Source: UBA2784 sp964494625 | GTDB lineage: Bacteria; Pseudomonadota; Alphaproteobacteria; Micropepsales; Micropepsaceae | DNA length: 64,000 nucleotides | NCBI GenBank assembly: GCA_964494625.1 | Contig: CAZBRT010000001.1 | Location: 248,001 to 312,000 of the forward strand | Direction of reading: 5' to 3' | In this document: in pieces, positions 7,010 through 15,285 of the stretch | Numbering within the stretch: the stretch's first letter is position 1 | Layout: every line of letters starts with the position of its first letter | Translations under genes and position numbers: made by a program | The notes under the pieces: model-generated | What the model was told of the DNA's origin: nothing | Seen by the model: only the letters and a program-made list of their open reading frames with translations | The model's database searches: none

Positions 7010-8707
7010 TCATGACGGCATGCACTCGTTTTCTCGCGCCAACCAGCCGTCATATTGTACGATCAGGCCGCAAAGCGGGTGCGTGACGCGCACATGAAAA
7101 TTGAACTTTCCATCGCGCACCTCCTCATACGCCACAACACGCGGTGCGAGGAAACGCGGCATGGGAATGCCGAAGATGCGCCAGCCGACATGCACCAATG
7201 ACATGCGGCCGGGTTCCAACACCACCGCCATCGCAAACGCCAGGGGACCAAAACGCTCGATCATCAAATGCGCGCGGGCGCCGCAACCCTCCTCCTGCCG
7301 GCTGGCAAAGCGCTTGCCGCCAAAATCGCGCGTCCAGGTTTCAATACCGTCTTTCGCGTCAAACTGCACATTGACAGCCACATCATCGCTGGTCGGCGGA
7401 AACCGCACGATGAAGGCGGTAAGGCGCGCGAGCGGATTGCGACCGCGATGCACTTTTGCCCGCCCTGCCACACGGCAAGATGATGCCACATCGTGCATGG
7501 CACGGATCTCTTCAGGAAGATCGCGCCATTTACTGCCGAGAAGTCGCTGATAGAGCGGCGCGGTTGCTGCCATCCTCTCGCGCGTTCCCGTTGCCATTTT
7601 CAGCCGCGTGAAGAAGGGAGCAAAATCCGCCAGTTCAAGTTCCGACAATGCGGGCCGCGCGCCTTGTGCAGGAACTATTCCCTCGCACCATCGCTTTATG
7701 ACAGCAGCAGCAGCCATCACCGGCACAAAGGGGCCAGTGTCGCCCTCTGCCAGGAGATGAAAACTGCGCGTGATCGTTTGTGAAGTCGCATCCTCGCCGC
7801 GTACCTCCACCACCATGCCGCCGCGATGGGCGCCCCAACGCAGCCGCTTTTGCCAAAAGCCCATCATCCGCACGAAGGGACGGAGCGACCCAAACACGCG
7901 CACGCGCACCAGCATGGCAAGTGCGATGACCGCCCAATGCTGAAGGCGCGGCCGGATGCTGGCGCCAAACCACACGTCGCGAAGGCCCGTCGCCACTTTC
8001 GGCATGAGGCGAAGGTCGGGCACCTCGACCAGGGAAAAAAACCGGCGCCCGAGCGGGACTGCGCCCGGCGGCGCGATGTGCAAGTGGCGATGGGAGAGAA
8101 GGGCGCGGTCCATTCCCACTTTTCCCTGCCCCCACACGGGCACGGCTTTGCCCGCATAGGACGCAATGGCGCGAAGAACGCTCTCACCCATATCGAGAAA
8201 GGGCGACGGCGCAATGCCGCCGGTGATCGATGTGACACGGGCCATGCCCTTTGCCAGGTCGCGCACGACGGCAGAAGTCAGGGCTGGACAGGTTGAAAGA
8301 CCGGACAAAACGAAGACGCCTTGCGCGCGGGCTGCGTCATCAAGCGCGCTGATGGCCTCCACATAGTCCGCGCTGTCTGTCAGATCGATGCAGGGAATGC
8401 CCGATGCCACGGCGTCGCGCGCCAGTGCTTGGGGATCATCGCCATAATCCTGAAAGGGACCGCTCGCATCAACAACGAGGTCGGCATGAAGCGATCCCAA
8501 AGCCGCGCGATGATCGCGCCCGCGTGTGAAGGCAACCGGGATGAAACTTGCAGGGGCACCGGCTTGCGCATCACAAAACGCCCGCGCCTTTTTCAGGTCG
8601 CGCCCGGCGACAAGAAGCGCAAGGCGCGCGTCGTCGCGCAGGAGCTTGGCCAGCCTGCCGCCAAAGCCGCCATAGCCGCCGATTATGAGGATGCGCCGCA
8701 ACGCCAT
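7010..8707 (-). CDS. Saccharopine dehydrogenase-like NAD(P)-binding protein with C-terminal DUF4166
   Basis: About 565 residues from the ATG at 8707; in-frame starts at 8740 (ATG) and 8755 (GTG) would add up to 16 residues, and none has a clear ribosome-binding site. The N-terminus is a Rossmann fold (RILIIGGYGGFGGRLAKLL) of the saccharopine dehydrogenase/trans-acting enoyl reductase type. The last 190 residues, from about LLGSKWRDLPEEIRAMHD, match the DUF4166 layout with a terminal hydrophilic beta-rich segment. Proteins with this pairing are uncharacterised; the first domain suggests a membrane-associated reductase. It stands between the dehydrogenase (convergent, 42 bases away) and the GrpB-family gene. 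Confidence 0.8.
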   Translation of the reverse strand: MALRRILIIGGYGGFGGRLAKLLRDDARLALLVAGRDLKKARAFCDAQAGAPASFIPVAFTRGRDHRAALGSLHADLVVDASGPFQDYGDDPQALARDAVASGIPCIDLTDSADYVEAISALDDAARAQGVFVLSGLSTCPALTSAVVRDLAKGMARVTSITGGIAPSPFLDMGESVLRAIASYAGKAVPVWGQGKVGMDRALLSHRHLHIAPPGAVPLGRRFFSLVEVPDLRLMPKVATGLRDVWFGASIRPRLQHWAVIALAMLVRVRVFGSLRPFVRMMGFWQKRLRWGAHRGGMVVEVRGEDATSQTITRSFHLLAEGDTGPFVPVMAAAAVIKRWCEGIVPAQGARPALSELELADFAPFFTRLKMATGTRERMAATAPLYQRLLGSKWRDLPEEIRAMHDVASSCRVAGRAKVHRGRNPLARLTAFIVRFPPTSDDVAVNVQFDAKDGIETWTRDFGGKRFASRQEEGCGARAHLMIERFGPLAFAMAVVLEPGRMSLVHVGWRIFGIPMPRFLAPRVVAYEEVRDGKFNFHVRVTHPLCGLIVQYDGWLARENECMPS

Positions 8708-8844
8708 GAAGGACAGGAATCGAAAAGGCCGCGAAGACATGGCACGGTGGCACAAGGGTTTTCAGGGCGCGATGCGACGAATACGCGGGGGGAGCAAATG
8801 TCCGGCACGCAAGGCACGGTTGGCGTTGATGATGCGGGTTTGCC

Positions 8845-9372
8845 TCAGGTTCTTTCCTGCGCGCGTATTGAATGTGCCAGCGCCCTCAGCTCCAGCTCTG
8901 CCACAAAAGCCGCCTTGCGTTCCTGATAGTCGGGGGCAAGCGAACCATCCGCGCCACTCAGGCTGTGCTTGAGGGCCGCGTATCCGTCCCGCGCATCGCC
9001 ATGCCGACGCACGAAGTCGCGCAACGCCAGATGACGCGTGATCTCGGGCGACCCCATTTGAAAAACATGAAGATGAAAGCCGGGCGCAACGGCTGCGGGC
9101 GGCCTTGAAAAATACCGCCGCCCCGCAATGCCGTATTCACCGCGCGCCTCATAGCCCAGGGCAACAAAAGCGCCTGACGCGTAATCGACAGACGCAAGCG
9201 ATGGCGCTTCGCCCAGAATGTCGATGATGTTTTTCGCGCAGAGCCCCGGCACGGATGTCGAGCCGATGTGGTGCAGGCGTATGAGCGCGCCGCGCGCGGC
9301 CGCGGCGAGGCGCGCGGCCTCACGCTCAAACAGTTCCGGCCAGGCGGGGTCGGGGGGAACGAGCCGTTTCAT
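8845..9372 (-). CDS. GrpB-family (UPF0157) nucleotidyltransferase-fold protein
   Basis: 175 residues, the usual size for the family. Family signatures are RLHHIGSTSVPGLCAKNIIDIL near residues 32-53 (the GS-x(10)-D nucleotidyltransferase-like core), FVALGYEARGEYGIAGRRYF near 68, HLHVFQMGSPE near 100 and LALRDFVRRHGDARDGYAALK near 115. The family is related to nucleotidyltransferases fused to dephospho-CoA kinase in some bacteria, but its substrate is not established. It is divergent from the tetR operon with an 85-bp spacer containing that operon's operators. A 100-bp diverged fragment of a gene like this lies at 5499-5598. Confidence 0.85.
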   Translation of the reverse strand: MKRLVPPDPAWPELFEREAARLAAAARGALIRLHHIGSTSVPGLCAKNIIDILGEAPSLASVDYASGAFVALGYEARGEYGIAGRRYFSRPPAAVAPGFHLHVFQMGSPEITRHLALRDFVRRHGDARDGYAALKHSLSGADGSLAPDYQERKAAFVAELELRALAHSIRAQERT

Positions 9373-9421
9373 GGGCGTGAGCCTGCCATCTGCGTTGCGT
9401 CCCTGCCCTTGTGGCCATTAT

Positions 9422-9458
9422 TTGACATATCGTCATTTTTGACGTATTGTCATTTTTA
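9422..9458 (+). promoter_or_regulatory. Leaderless promoter with two TGAC-N5-GTCA operators
   Basis: TTGACA at 9422-9427 and TATTGT at 9445-9450 are separated by 17 bases, a good sigma-70 type pair. The expected transcription start, 6-8 bases after the -10, falls on or beside the ATG at 9458. No ribosome-binding site precedes that ATG, so the transcript is probably leaderless. Two 13-bp palindromes of form TGAC-N5-GTCA (9423-9435 and 9440-9452, 17 bases centre to centre) overlap the -35 and -10 boxes. This is the arrangement expected for autorepression by the TetR protein encoded immediately downstream. Confidence 0.7.
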
Positions 9459-10159
9459 TGAACATGCCCTCCTCCCTTCCCGGCTCCAAGCGCGACCGCA
9501 CCCGCGACCAGATTCTGGCGGCGGCGCAGACCATTCTGCTTGATGGCAACGGGGCCCAGCTTGCCATCAGTGCGATTGCGGCGCGCGCCGGGGTGGTGCA
9601 CGGCACCTTCTACAACTACTTCGATGACGTGCCTGCGCTTCTTGTTGAAATCGAGAAGCTGATCACCGCCGCCCACGCCTCCGCCATCGCGCCCCTGATT
9701 GCCGGTGTTGACGATCCTGCCCTGCGCTTTGCCCGTATCACGCGGTTTGCGCTGGGCGCCATTGCGGCGCGGCCGGAAATCGGGCGGCTGATGTTTGACG
9801 CCGGCCTTCCCACGGATGGTCTTGGCCGCGGCCTGCGCGCGCGTCTTGCTGCCGACATCGAGGACGGCATCGCGCGAAAAACTTTCCGCACCGGCAATGC
9901 GGCGCTCGCCGCCAGCATGGTGGCAGGCGCGATCAGCGGCGTCGCGGTTGATCTTTATCGCGGAACCGTTCCGCGCACGGCGATTGATGGATCGGTTGCA
10001 GCCCTACTGGCCTTTCTGGGTGTTCCGCCCGCGCGTGCGGGGAAACTGGCGGCCGAAAAGATTGCAATCCCTGCATTGCCCGCGCTGCCGCTGGGATGGC
10101 TCAGCATCAGGGCGTCGGCCAAGACCCCGCCTGTGCAAGGGAGACGGAGCCGCACATGA
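9458..10159 (+). CDS. TetR-family transcriptional regulator of the FAD oxidoreductase/DAPG-hydrolase operon
   Basis: 233 residues. The N-terminal helix-turn-helix is typical: TRDQILAAAQTILLDGNG, ISAIAARAGVVHGTFYNYF and a DVPALLVEIE helix. The C-terminal ligand domain is not assignable to a subfamily. There is no ribosome-binding site before the ATG, consistent with a leaderless start; an alternative ATG lies 6 bases downstream. Its stop overlaps the next ATG by 4 bases (ATGA), so it is the first gene of a coupled three-gene operon and very likely controls it through the twin operators over the promoter. The ligand is probably a substrate of the downstream enzymes, by inference. Confidence 0.9.
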   Translation: MNMPSSLPGSKRDRTRDQILAAAQTILLDGNGAQLAISAIAARAGVVHGTFYNYFDDVPALLVEIEKLITAAHASAIAPLIAGVDDPALRFARITRFALGAIAARPEIGRLMFDAGLPTDGLGRGLRARLAADIEDGIARKTFRTGNAALAASMVAGAISGVAVDLYRGTVPRTAIDGSVAALLAFLGVPPARAGKLAAEKIAIPALPALPLGWLSIRASAKTPPVQGRRSRT

Positions 10160-11496
10160 AACCGCACAACACCACTGCCCGCACATGGAATCGCGGCGAG
10201 AACGGGTTTGACGCGGCCATTCTTGCCACCAGCTTCAATGCGGCAGAGCCGGGGCGCCGCCCCGCGATGATGATTGAAGCGAAGGATGCGGAAGATGTGA
10301 TCGCCACTGTCAAACGCGCGCGCGCAGAGGGCTTGAAACTCAGTATCGTCTCGGGCGGACACAGCTGGGCGCAGAATCATATCCGCGAGGGCGGCATGAT
10401 GCTGGACCTTTCGCGGCTCAACAGCATCGGGATCGACGCGCGCAAGCGCACCGCCATTGTCGGGCCGGGCTGCACCGGCGGCGACCTCAATGCGGCGCTT
10501 GCGCGCCAGAACCTTTTCTTTCCGGTGGCGCATGCCTACACCGTCGGCATGGGCGGCTTCCTGCTGCAGGGCGGGTTCGGCTGGGGCGCCCGCAAGTTCG
10601 GGCTGGGCTGCGAGAATGTGACCGGCATCGACGTGGTGCTGGCGGATGGCCGCCGCGTGCATGCAAGTGAATCCGAGAATGCCGACCTCTTCTGGGCGGC
10701 GCGCGGCGCAGGGCCCGGATTTTTTGCCGCCGTGGTGGCGTTCCACCTCCGGCTTCATGCGCGCCCGAAATTCTGCGGCCTGAAGCTGCAGGTCTTCCGC
10801 ATCCGCCATCTGGAAGAGCTGTTCCTTTGGGCAGACGCGACAGGCCCTTCGGTTGCACACAATGTCGAGTTCCAGATGGTGCTGAACCGCAAGGCATTCG
10901 GTATCCGCGATTTCGGCATCGAGGTGATGGCACCGGTGATGGCCGGCAGTTACCGCGCAGCGCGGGACGATGTTGCCTTCATCGCGGAAAGCCCGCTGCG
11001 CCGCAAAGCCAGCCTGACGCTTCCGCTGGTGCCCATGTCGCGCGGCTTCATGATGAAGACGGGCGAGCGCACGCTTTTCCTGCCCAACACGCGCTGGCAC
11101 GCCGACAGCATGTGGATGAACGGGCCGATCGCGCCGCTGTTGCCCGACTTGCGCCGCATCGCCGATACGCAGCCCGCCGCACCCAGCCATGCGCTGTGGC
11201 TCAACTGGAATGCGCCGGCGGCGCGTACCGACATGGCATTCTCGATGGAGGGGCGAACCTATCTCGCCCTTTATGGCGGATTGCGCGGCAAGGCGGATGC
11301 CGCCGGCGCGGACTGGGCCGTCTCGCACATGCGCAGGCTGGAGGCGCACAGCGCCGGAATCCAGCTTGCCGACGAGAACCTGGCCGAACGGCCCTTTGCC
11401 TTCGCATCGGCGACCAGCATGGCGCGGCTTGACGCCGTGCGCGCCGCCTATGATCCACAAGGCCTCTTTCATCCATGGATGGGACGCGTGTCATGA
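10156..11496 (+). CDS. FAD-linked oxidase of the PCMH/berberine-bridge enzyme type
   Basis: 446 residues from the ATG at 10156, which has GGGAGACGGAG upstream and overlaps the tetR stop. The N-terminal FAD-binding PCMH domain has AMMIEAKDAEDVIATVKRA and the SGGHSW motif near residue 75, whose His usually carries 8-alpha-linked FAD. The glycine-rich stretch VGMGGFLLQGGFGWG near 135 follows. The cysteine used for bicovalent FAD attachment in plant and fungal enzymes is not at its usual place, so mono-covalent flavin is expected. The C-terminal BBE motif (YDPQGLFHPWMG) is present. The family oxidises alcohols, sugars or phenolic substrates with oxygen. It is coupled to the next gene by ATGA. Confidence 0.88.
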   Translation: MKPHNTTARTWNRGENGFDAAILATSFNAAEPGRRPAMMIEAKDAEDVIATVKRARAEGLKLSIVSGGHSWAQNHIREGGMMLDLSRLNSIGIDARKRTAIVGPGCTGGDLNAALARQNLFFPVAHAYTVGMGGFLLQGGFGWGARKFGLGCENVTGIDVVLADGRRVHASESENADLFWAARGAGPGFFAAVVAFHLRLHARPKFCGLKLQVFRIRHLEELFLWADATGPSVAHNVEFQMVLNRKAFGIRDFGIEVMAPVMAGSYRAARDDVAFIAESPLRRKASLTLPLVPMSRGFMMKTGERTLFLPNTRWHADSMWMNGPIAPLLPDLRRIADTQPAAPSHALWLNWNAPAARTDMAFSMEGRTYLALYGGLRGKADAAGADWAVSHMRRLEAHSAGIQLADENLAERPFAFASATSMARLDAVRAAYDPQGLFHPWMGRVS

Positions 11497-12332
11497 GACA
11501 AAGCCGCAGGATTGCGGGGCGCCATCTCTCGCACCGCGACGCTGATCGCGCCCTGCCCTATGCACGCTTTTTCAATCCGGAAATGAAGGCGCTGCAGCCG
11601 CAGGCAGTTGCGGCACTCTTGCGCGGTGGCGTGGCGGCGGAAATGCTGCCGCCGCTGGATCATGCGCGCGATGATCTTTTCGGCAGCGGTCCCGGTTACG
11701 AAGACGGCTATGTGCTTTTGCCCGATGGCGGCATGCGCGTTTTCATCCGGACCGACATGCCGGGCGTGACCCCCGCCATGATCGATTGGTGGTTCGGCTG
11801 GCACGGCGATCATGCCGCGAAATACAAGCTCTGGCATCCAAAGGCGCATGTGCATGTGCAGTGGCGGGCCGACCCGCCGAAAGGCGCGCGCGGACGGGCG
11901 GCCTATGTCGGCCATGTCTCCATCGTGGACGAATATATCGGCAGCGATTTCGTGCGCGGGCTCATTCAATTTGCACCGCCTGCCACTCTCGGCCTTGAGC
12001 ATGAAAGCCTTGAGAACGGCAGCGCCACGCTGATTGCGGCGCGGCTTGGTGTGTACGAAGCGCCGGTCAATGCGGGCGTTCTGCTGCACCATGTGCGCGC
12101 GGTGCCAGGCGGCAGCGAGATGCGCTCACGCTTTTACATGGGCGGCCGGCACATCGCGGCACGCAACGCGCTGGGCACACTCCCGGCGATGCTGGCGCGC
12201 CGCACCTTGCGGATGCGCGAGAGCGACGCGCGCGCGCTTCTGGTCCATTGCGCGGAGGAGATGCAGCACCTTTCAACCTTCCTGCCCGCGCTGCATGACG
12301 GGTTCGGGGAACCGAATCTGCCTGCGAGCTAG
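11493..12332 (+). CDS. DAPG hydrolase-like (PhlG family) C-C bond hydrolase
   Basis: 279 residues from the ATG at 11493 that overlaps the preceding stop. It resembles 2,4-diacetylphloroglucinol hydrolase, a zinc enzyme that removes an acetyl group from acylphloroglucinols by C-C cleavage. Conserved-looking blocks are MIDWWFGWHGDH near residue 97, KYKLWHPKAHV at 110-120, AYVGHVSIVDEYIG at 137-150 and ALLVHCAEEMQHL at 248-260. Zinc ligands of PhlG are two His and two Glu; H252 and E256 reproduce the C-terminal HxxxE spacing, E147 fits the inner Glu, and H115 or H119 the first His. The activity is inferred from family and the substrate may differ. Its stop overlaps the convergent Old Yellow Enzyme stop. 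Confidence 0.82.
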   Translation: MRQSRRIAGRHLSHRDADRALPYARFFNPEMKALQPQAVAALLRGGVAAEMLPPLDHARDDLFGSGPGYEDGYVLLPDGGMRVFIRTDMPGVTPAMIDWWFGWHGDHAAKYKLWHPKAHVHVQWRADPPKGARGRAAYVGHVSIVDEYIGSDFVRGLIQFAPPATLGLEHESLENGSATLIAARLGVYEAPVNAGVLLHHVRAVPGGSEMRSRFYMGGRHIAARNALGTLPAMLARRTLRMRESDARALLVHCAEEMQHLSTFLPALHDGFGEPNLPAS

Positions 12333-13636
12333 CGCGACGGATCAAGCGCGCGGGCCATCCGGCTGTCGCGCATCTGGGTGCTGAGGAATGCCCGGAAGAA
12401 TCCCAGCTTTGGATCCGGGCGTTTGCCGTTGACGACCCGTATGATCTGTTCATTGTACCAGGTGGCGCCGCCCGCGCCGGTGAGTGTACGGATCAACTTG
12501 ACCGGTGATTTGGGTCCAAAGACACCGGGGCCAAAGCGCAGCTCCGGCTGCGTGAGATCAACCGGATCACCGCGCAGCAAGCGTGCTGGCGCATCGGGGG
12601 CAAGACAGAGCGGCCGGGCGAGACCGACAAGATCAAAACCGTCATTGGTGATGGCGTCGGCCATGCCTTGCGCCGTGCGGAAGCCGCCGGTCACCATCAA
12701 CCTCGCGCGCTTCAGGTGCTTGCGCATCTCCAGTCCGAAACGGGCAAAGTAGGACTCGCGCGCGCGCGAGGCCTTGCCGGCATAGGGATCGTGCGCGGCT
12801 TCGCCCGCGCCTTCGACGTTGGCCATCTTGGGCTGTTCGTAGGTGCCCCCGGAAATCTCGAGCAGATCGATACTTGCGTCATCGAGCCAGCCGGCGACGA
12901 TCTGGCTGTCTTCGAAGCTGAAGCCGCCGCGCTGAAAATCCGCGGAATTGAGTTTGATGCCAATGGGAAAATCCGCCCCCACCTTGGAGCGGACGGCTTT
13001 GACAGTCTCCAGCAAGAAGCGCGCACGGTGGGCAAGATCGCCGCCCCAGTCATCGTCGCGGCGGTTGGATAGAGGCGAAAGAAACTGCGAAAACAGATAG
13101 CCGTGCGCGCCGTGCAACTGCACGCCGTCGAAACCAGTGTCACGTGCGACGGCCGCCGCATCGGCGAAGCGCGCGATCAGATCGACGATCTCCGCATCTG
13201 TGAGCGCAACCGGCGTTCCGAACTTGATGCCAGGGATGGAAAGGGCGATGGGCGAAGGCGCTTTGGGCGATGAATTGACGTAACGATGGGTTTGGCGGCC
13301 CGCATGCGCAAGCTGCATCCAGACATGATTGCCGCGCGATTTCGCTGCGGCCGACCAGTTGCGCAAAGCGGTCAATTGTTCGGCGCTCTGCTTGCCCTGG
13401 ATGACAACGTTGCCTGGATGCTCAAGGTTGCGATAGTCAACCTGCACATTGCCGGTCAGCATCAGGCCGGGGCCATCCTTGGCCCAGGCATTGTAGAGCG
13501 CCACATGCGCCGGTGTCGCGCGATTGCGGCTGTCGGCAAGCAATTCCGTCATCGCGGCCTTGACGAGACGGTTCGGCAGGACGGCGCCGCAAGGCAGGGC
13601 CAAAGGTGCGCTCAGAATGGTTGCAGGCGTCGTCAT
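12329..13636 (-). CDS. NADH:flavin oxidoreductase, Old Yellow Enzyme family
   Basis: 435 residues forming one FMN-binding TIM barrel. Signatures include LPNRLVKAAMTE near residue 20, MLTGNVQVDYRN near 60, QLAHAGRQ near 105, GFDGVQLHGAHGYL near 160 (the His pair binding the substrate carbonyl), FLSPLSNRRDDDWGG near 178 and GGFRTAQGM near 330. Such enzymes reduce activated alkenes or open related substrates. The gene is the second in an operon with the SDR-like protein (22-base gap) and shares stop-codon bases with the convergent DAPG-hydrolase-like gene (CTAG at 12329-12332). Confidence 0.9.
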   Translation of the reverse strand: MTTPATILSAPLALPCGAVLPNRLVKAAMTELLADSRNRATPAHVALYNAWAKDGPGLMLTGNVQVDYRNLEHPGNVVIQGKQSAEQLTALRNWSAAAKSRGNHVWMQLAHAGRQTHRYVNSSPKAPSPIALSIPGIKFGTPVALTDAEIVDLIARFADAAAVARDTGFDGVQLHGAHGYLFSQFLSPLSNRRDDDWGGDLAHRARFLLETVKAVRSKVGADFPIGIKLNSADFQRGGFSFEDSQIVAGWLDDASIDLLEISGGTYEQPKMANVEGAGEAAHDPYAGKASRARESYFARFGLEMRKHLKRARLMVTGGFRTAQGMADAITNDGFDLVGLARPLCLAPDAPARLLRGDPVDLTQPELRFGPGVFGPKSPVKLIRTLTGAGGATWYNEQIIRVVNGKRPDPKLGFFRAFLSTQMRDSRMARALDPSR

Positions 13637-13658
13637 GTGCTTTTTCCGGTTGGCAGGA

Positions 13659-14282
13659 TCAGTTTGAGATGGCGACGGCCGATGCGGCGAACTGGTTTTT
13701 CTCGATGATGTCGAGCATGAAGGCGGCGGCGTCGCCGGTTGTGATCGTGTAGCCGGTGGTCCGACCCTCGGGCGAAACCTTCAATTTGTTGCGTGCGGGC
13801 TTTTCGTTGAGGGCGGCGAGGCGCACAGCGGTCCAGTTCAGACTGGATGCGCGCAATATCGCTTCCATCCTGATTTTCGCATCAAGGATCGGCAGCAGTT
13901 TGCGTGCAAGAAGCGGCACCAGAACCCGGCGAAAGAGAAATGCGCCGGAGCCGGGCACGCCGATGTTGCTGGCGCAGACGAGGCGCTGGATTCCTTGCGC
14001 CTTCATGCCCTCAACGATCAGGCTTGTTGCTTGTGGCACAAGGTCGTTGGGCTTGCCGTCACCCATGCCGCCGACGCCCAGGCACTGGATGATCGCATCG
14101 GCGCCCTTGATCGTTTCGCCGATTGCCTTGGGATCAAGCGCATCCCCAACGATGACATTCGTGCCCGCGCTTGCGGCCTTTGGCGACCTGAGCAGGATCG
14201 AGACGTCATGCCCGCGCGCGCGCGCTGTCGACAGCACGGCCTTGCCCAACATGCCGGTTGAACCGAAAAGAGCGATTTTCAC
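13659..14282 (-). CDS. NAD(P)H-binding atypical short-chain dehydrogenase
   Basis: 207 residues with an N-terminal dinucleotide motif KIALFGSTGMLGKAV and the atypical SDR layout (NmrA/SDR_a5-like): GDALDPKAIGETIKGADAIIQCLG near 45-70, RLVCASNIGVPG near 100, WTAVRLAALNEKP near 150. The catalytic YxxxK of classical SDRs is not seen, so it may be a redox sensor or isomerase-like reductase. First gene of a two-gene operon with the Old Yellow Enzyme, divergent from the second tetR across a 115-bp spacer carrying a palindromic operator. Confidence 0.82.
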   Translation of the reverse strand: MKIALFGSTGMLGKAVLSTARARGHDVSILLRSPKAASAGTNVIVGDALDPKAIGETIKGADAIIQCLGVGGMGDGKPNDLVPQATSLIVEGMKAQGIQRLVCASNIGVPGSGAFLFRRVLVPLLARKLLPILDAKIRMEAILRASSLNWTAVRLAALNEKPARNKLKVSPEGRTTGYTITTGDAAAFMLDIIEKNQFAASAVAISN

Positions 14283-14321
14283 GAGAACCTCCGGGCGCCA
14301 AACCGTCCATTTCCACTTTAC

Positions 14322-14335
14322 ATACCATTTGGTAT
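14322..14335. promoter_or_regulatory. Palindromic TetR operator ATACCA-N2-TGGTAT
   Basis: A perfect 6+2+6 palindrome in the 115-base spacer between the SDR gene and the tetR at 14398. This is a typical size and place for a TetR-family dimer site shared by divergent promoters. On the minus strand it would lie between TTGATT (14346-14341) and a weak -10 near 14324-14319. Binding is inferred from symmetry and location. Confidence 0.7.
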
Positions 14336-14397
14336 CCGAAAATCAATTGTTATTTCTTCTGCGCTCTGGCATGAGATGCGGCAGGAGACGAAAACCC

Positions 14398-14988
14398 ATG
14401 CGGCCCGCACGCCTGACCCGCGCCGAACAACAGGTGCAGACCCGCGAGAAACTGCTTTCAGCCGCCGAGCGCGTGTTTGCGCGCCACGGCTATGAGGGTG
14501 CGTCGATCGACCTGATTTCAGCAGAGGCCGGCTATTCCAAGGGCGCGATCTATTCCAATTTCGAGAGCAAGGAGGCGATCTTCCTTGCGCTGACGCGTCT
14601 CTATATGGCGCGCAGCATGGCGGACCTTGAGAAGGCGCTGGATGTTCCGCCCGACCAGCTTGCCGATGCGCTGAACCAGTGGCTGGCCAGTTTCCAGACC
14701 GATCAGGATTGCCTGCTTCTGGTGACCGAGTTGCAGCTGCAGGCACGGCGCAGCCCGGCTTTCGCCGCCAGCTATTACGCGCTGCAGGAAGAGCAGACCC
14801 GCGCACTGGCCAACAATCTCAAACGCTTTTTCAGGGCATCAGGCACGGCGATGCCGATCAACGCCGTTGATCTGGCCGGAACGCTGATTGCTGTTTCGCA
14901 CGGGCTTGCCCTGCAGCGGCCGCAAAGCGATGCCAGCGCGCCGGGCCGTGTGATCCGCGCCATGATGAAGCTGCTGACGCGGGCATAA
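14398..14988 (+). CDS. TetR-family transcriptional regulator, probable repressor of the SDR-OYE operon
   Basis: 196 residues from the ATG at 14398, preceded by CAGGAGACG. The frame is open far upstream, but that part is antisense to the SDR gene. HTH region: TREKLLSAAERVFARHGYEGAS, IDLISAEAGYSKGAIYSNFESKEAIF; the C-terminal domain is the TetR_C_6/AcrR-like type by general appearance only. Divergent orientation and the intervening palindrome make the SDR-Old Yellow Enzyme operon the obvious target. Its stop codon lies at the edge of a long hairpin that may terminate its transcript. Confidence 0.88.
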   Translation: MRPARLTRAEQQVQTREKLLSAAERVFARHGYEGASIDLISAEAGYSKGAIYSNFESKEAIFLALTRLYMARSMADLEKALDVPPDQLADALNQWLASFQTDQDCLLLVTELQLQARRSPAFAASYYALQEEQTRALANNLKRFFRASGTAMPINAVDLAGTLIAVSHGLALQRPQSDASAPGRVIRAMMKLLTRA

Positions 14989-15052
14989 TTTCGGTGACAG
15001 TGCACTTAACTGGGCGAATTAAGTGCACTGTCACCGAAATCGAAATTTTTTT
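14988..15052. repeat. Long REP-like palindrome followed by a T-run (possible terminator)
   Basis: Two perfectly complementary 22-base arms (14988-15009 and 15019-15040) enclose a 9-base loop, and seven T residues follow at 15046-15052. The arm core is GGTGACAGTGCACTTAA. I recall very similar GTGACAGTGCACTTAATT ends flanking REP-associated tyrosine transposase (RAYT) elements, but there is no transposase here. On the plus strand it also has the form of a Rho-independent terminator for the tetR gene whose stop codon it touches. Confidence 0.75.
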
Positions 15053-15208
15053 GACGCCTCGGCAGCCGAAGCCGATGCCCAAAGCTGAACAAGAATCTGG
15101 CCAGCCAGCTGATCCGCCATCAGGGCATGACGGCAAGTCCGATTTGGCATAGGAGAGCCCGCGCGCAGCATGCCTGTGCACTGTTTCTTTGTGCGTGATT
15201 TGGAATTC

Positions 15209-15285
15209 TGGCGCACCCGACAGGATTCGAACCTGTGACCTCTGCCTTCGGAGGGCAGCACTCTATCCAGCTGAGCTACGGGTGC
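15209..15285 (-). tRNA. tRNA-Arg (anticodon CCG)
   Basis: Minus-strand cloverleaf of 77 bases with encoded CCA. The acceptor stem GCACCCG pairs with CGGGTGC, the D-loop region is TAGCTCAGCTGGATAGAG, the anticodon stem CTGCC/GGCAG encloses loop CTCCGAA with anticodon CCG, and the T-arm contains GGTTCGAATCC. Reads the arginine codon CGG. Confidence 0.96.
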
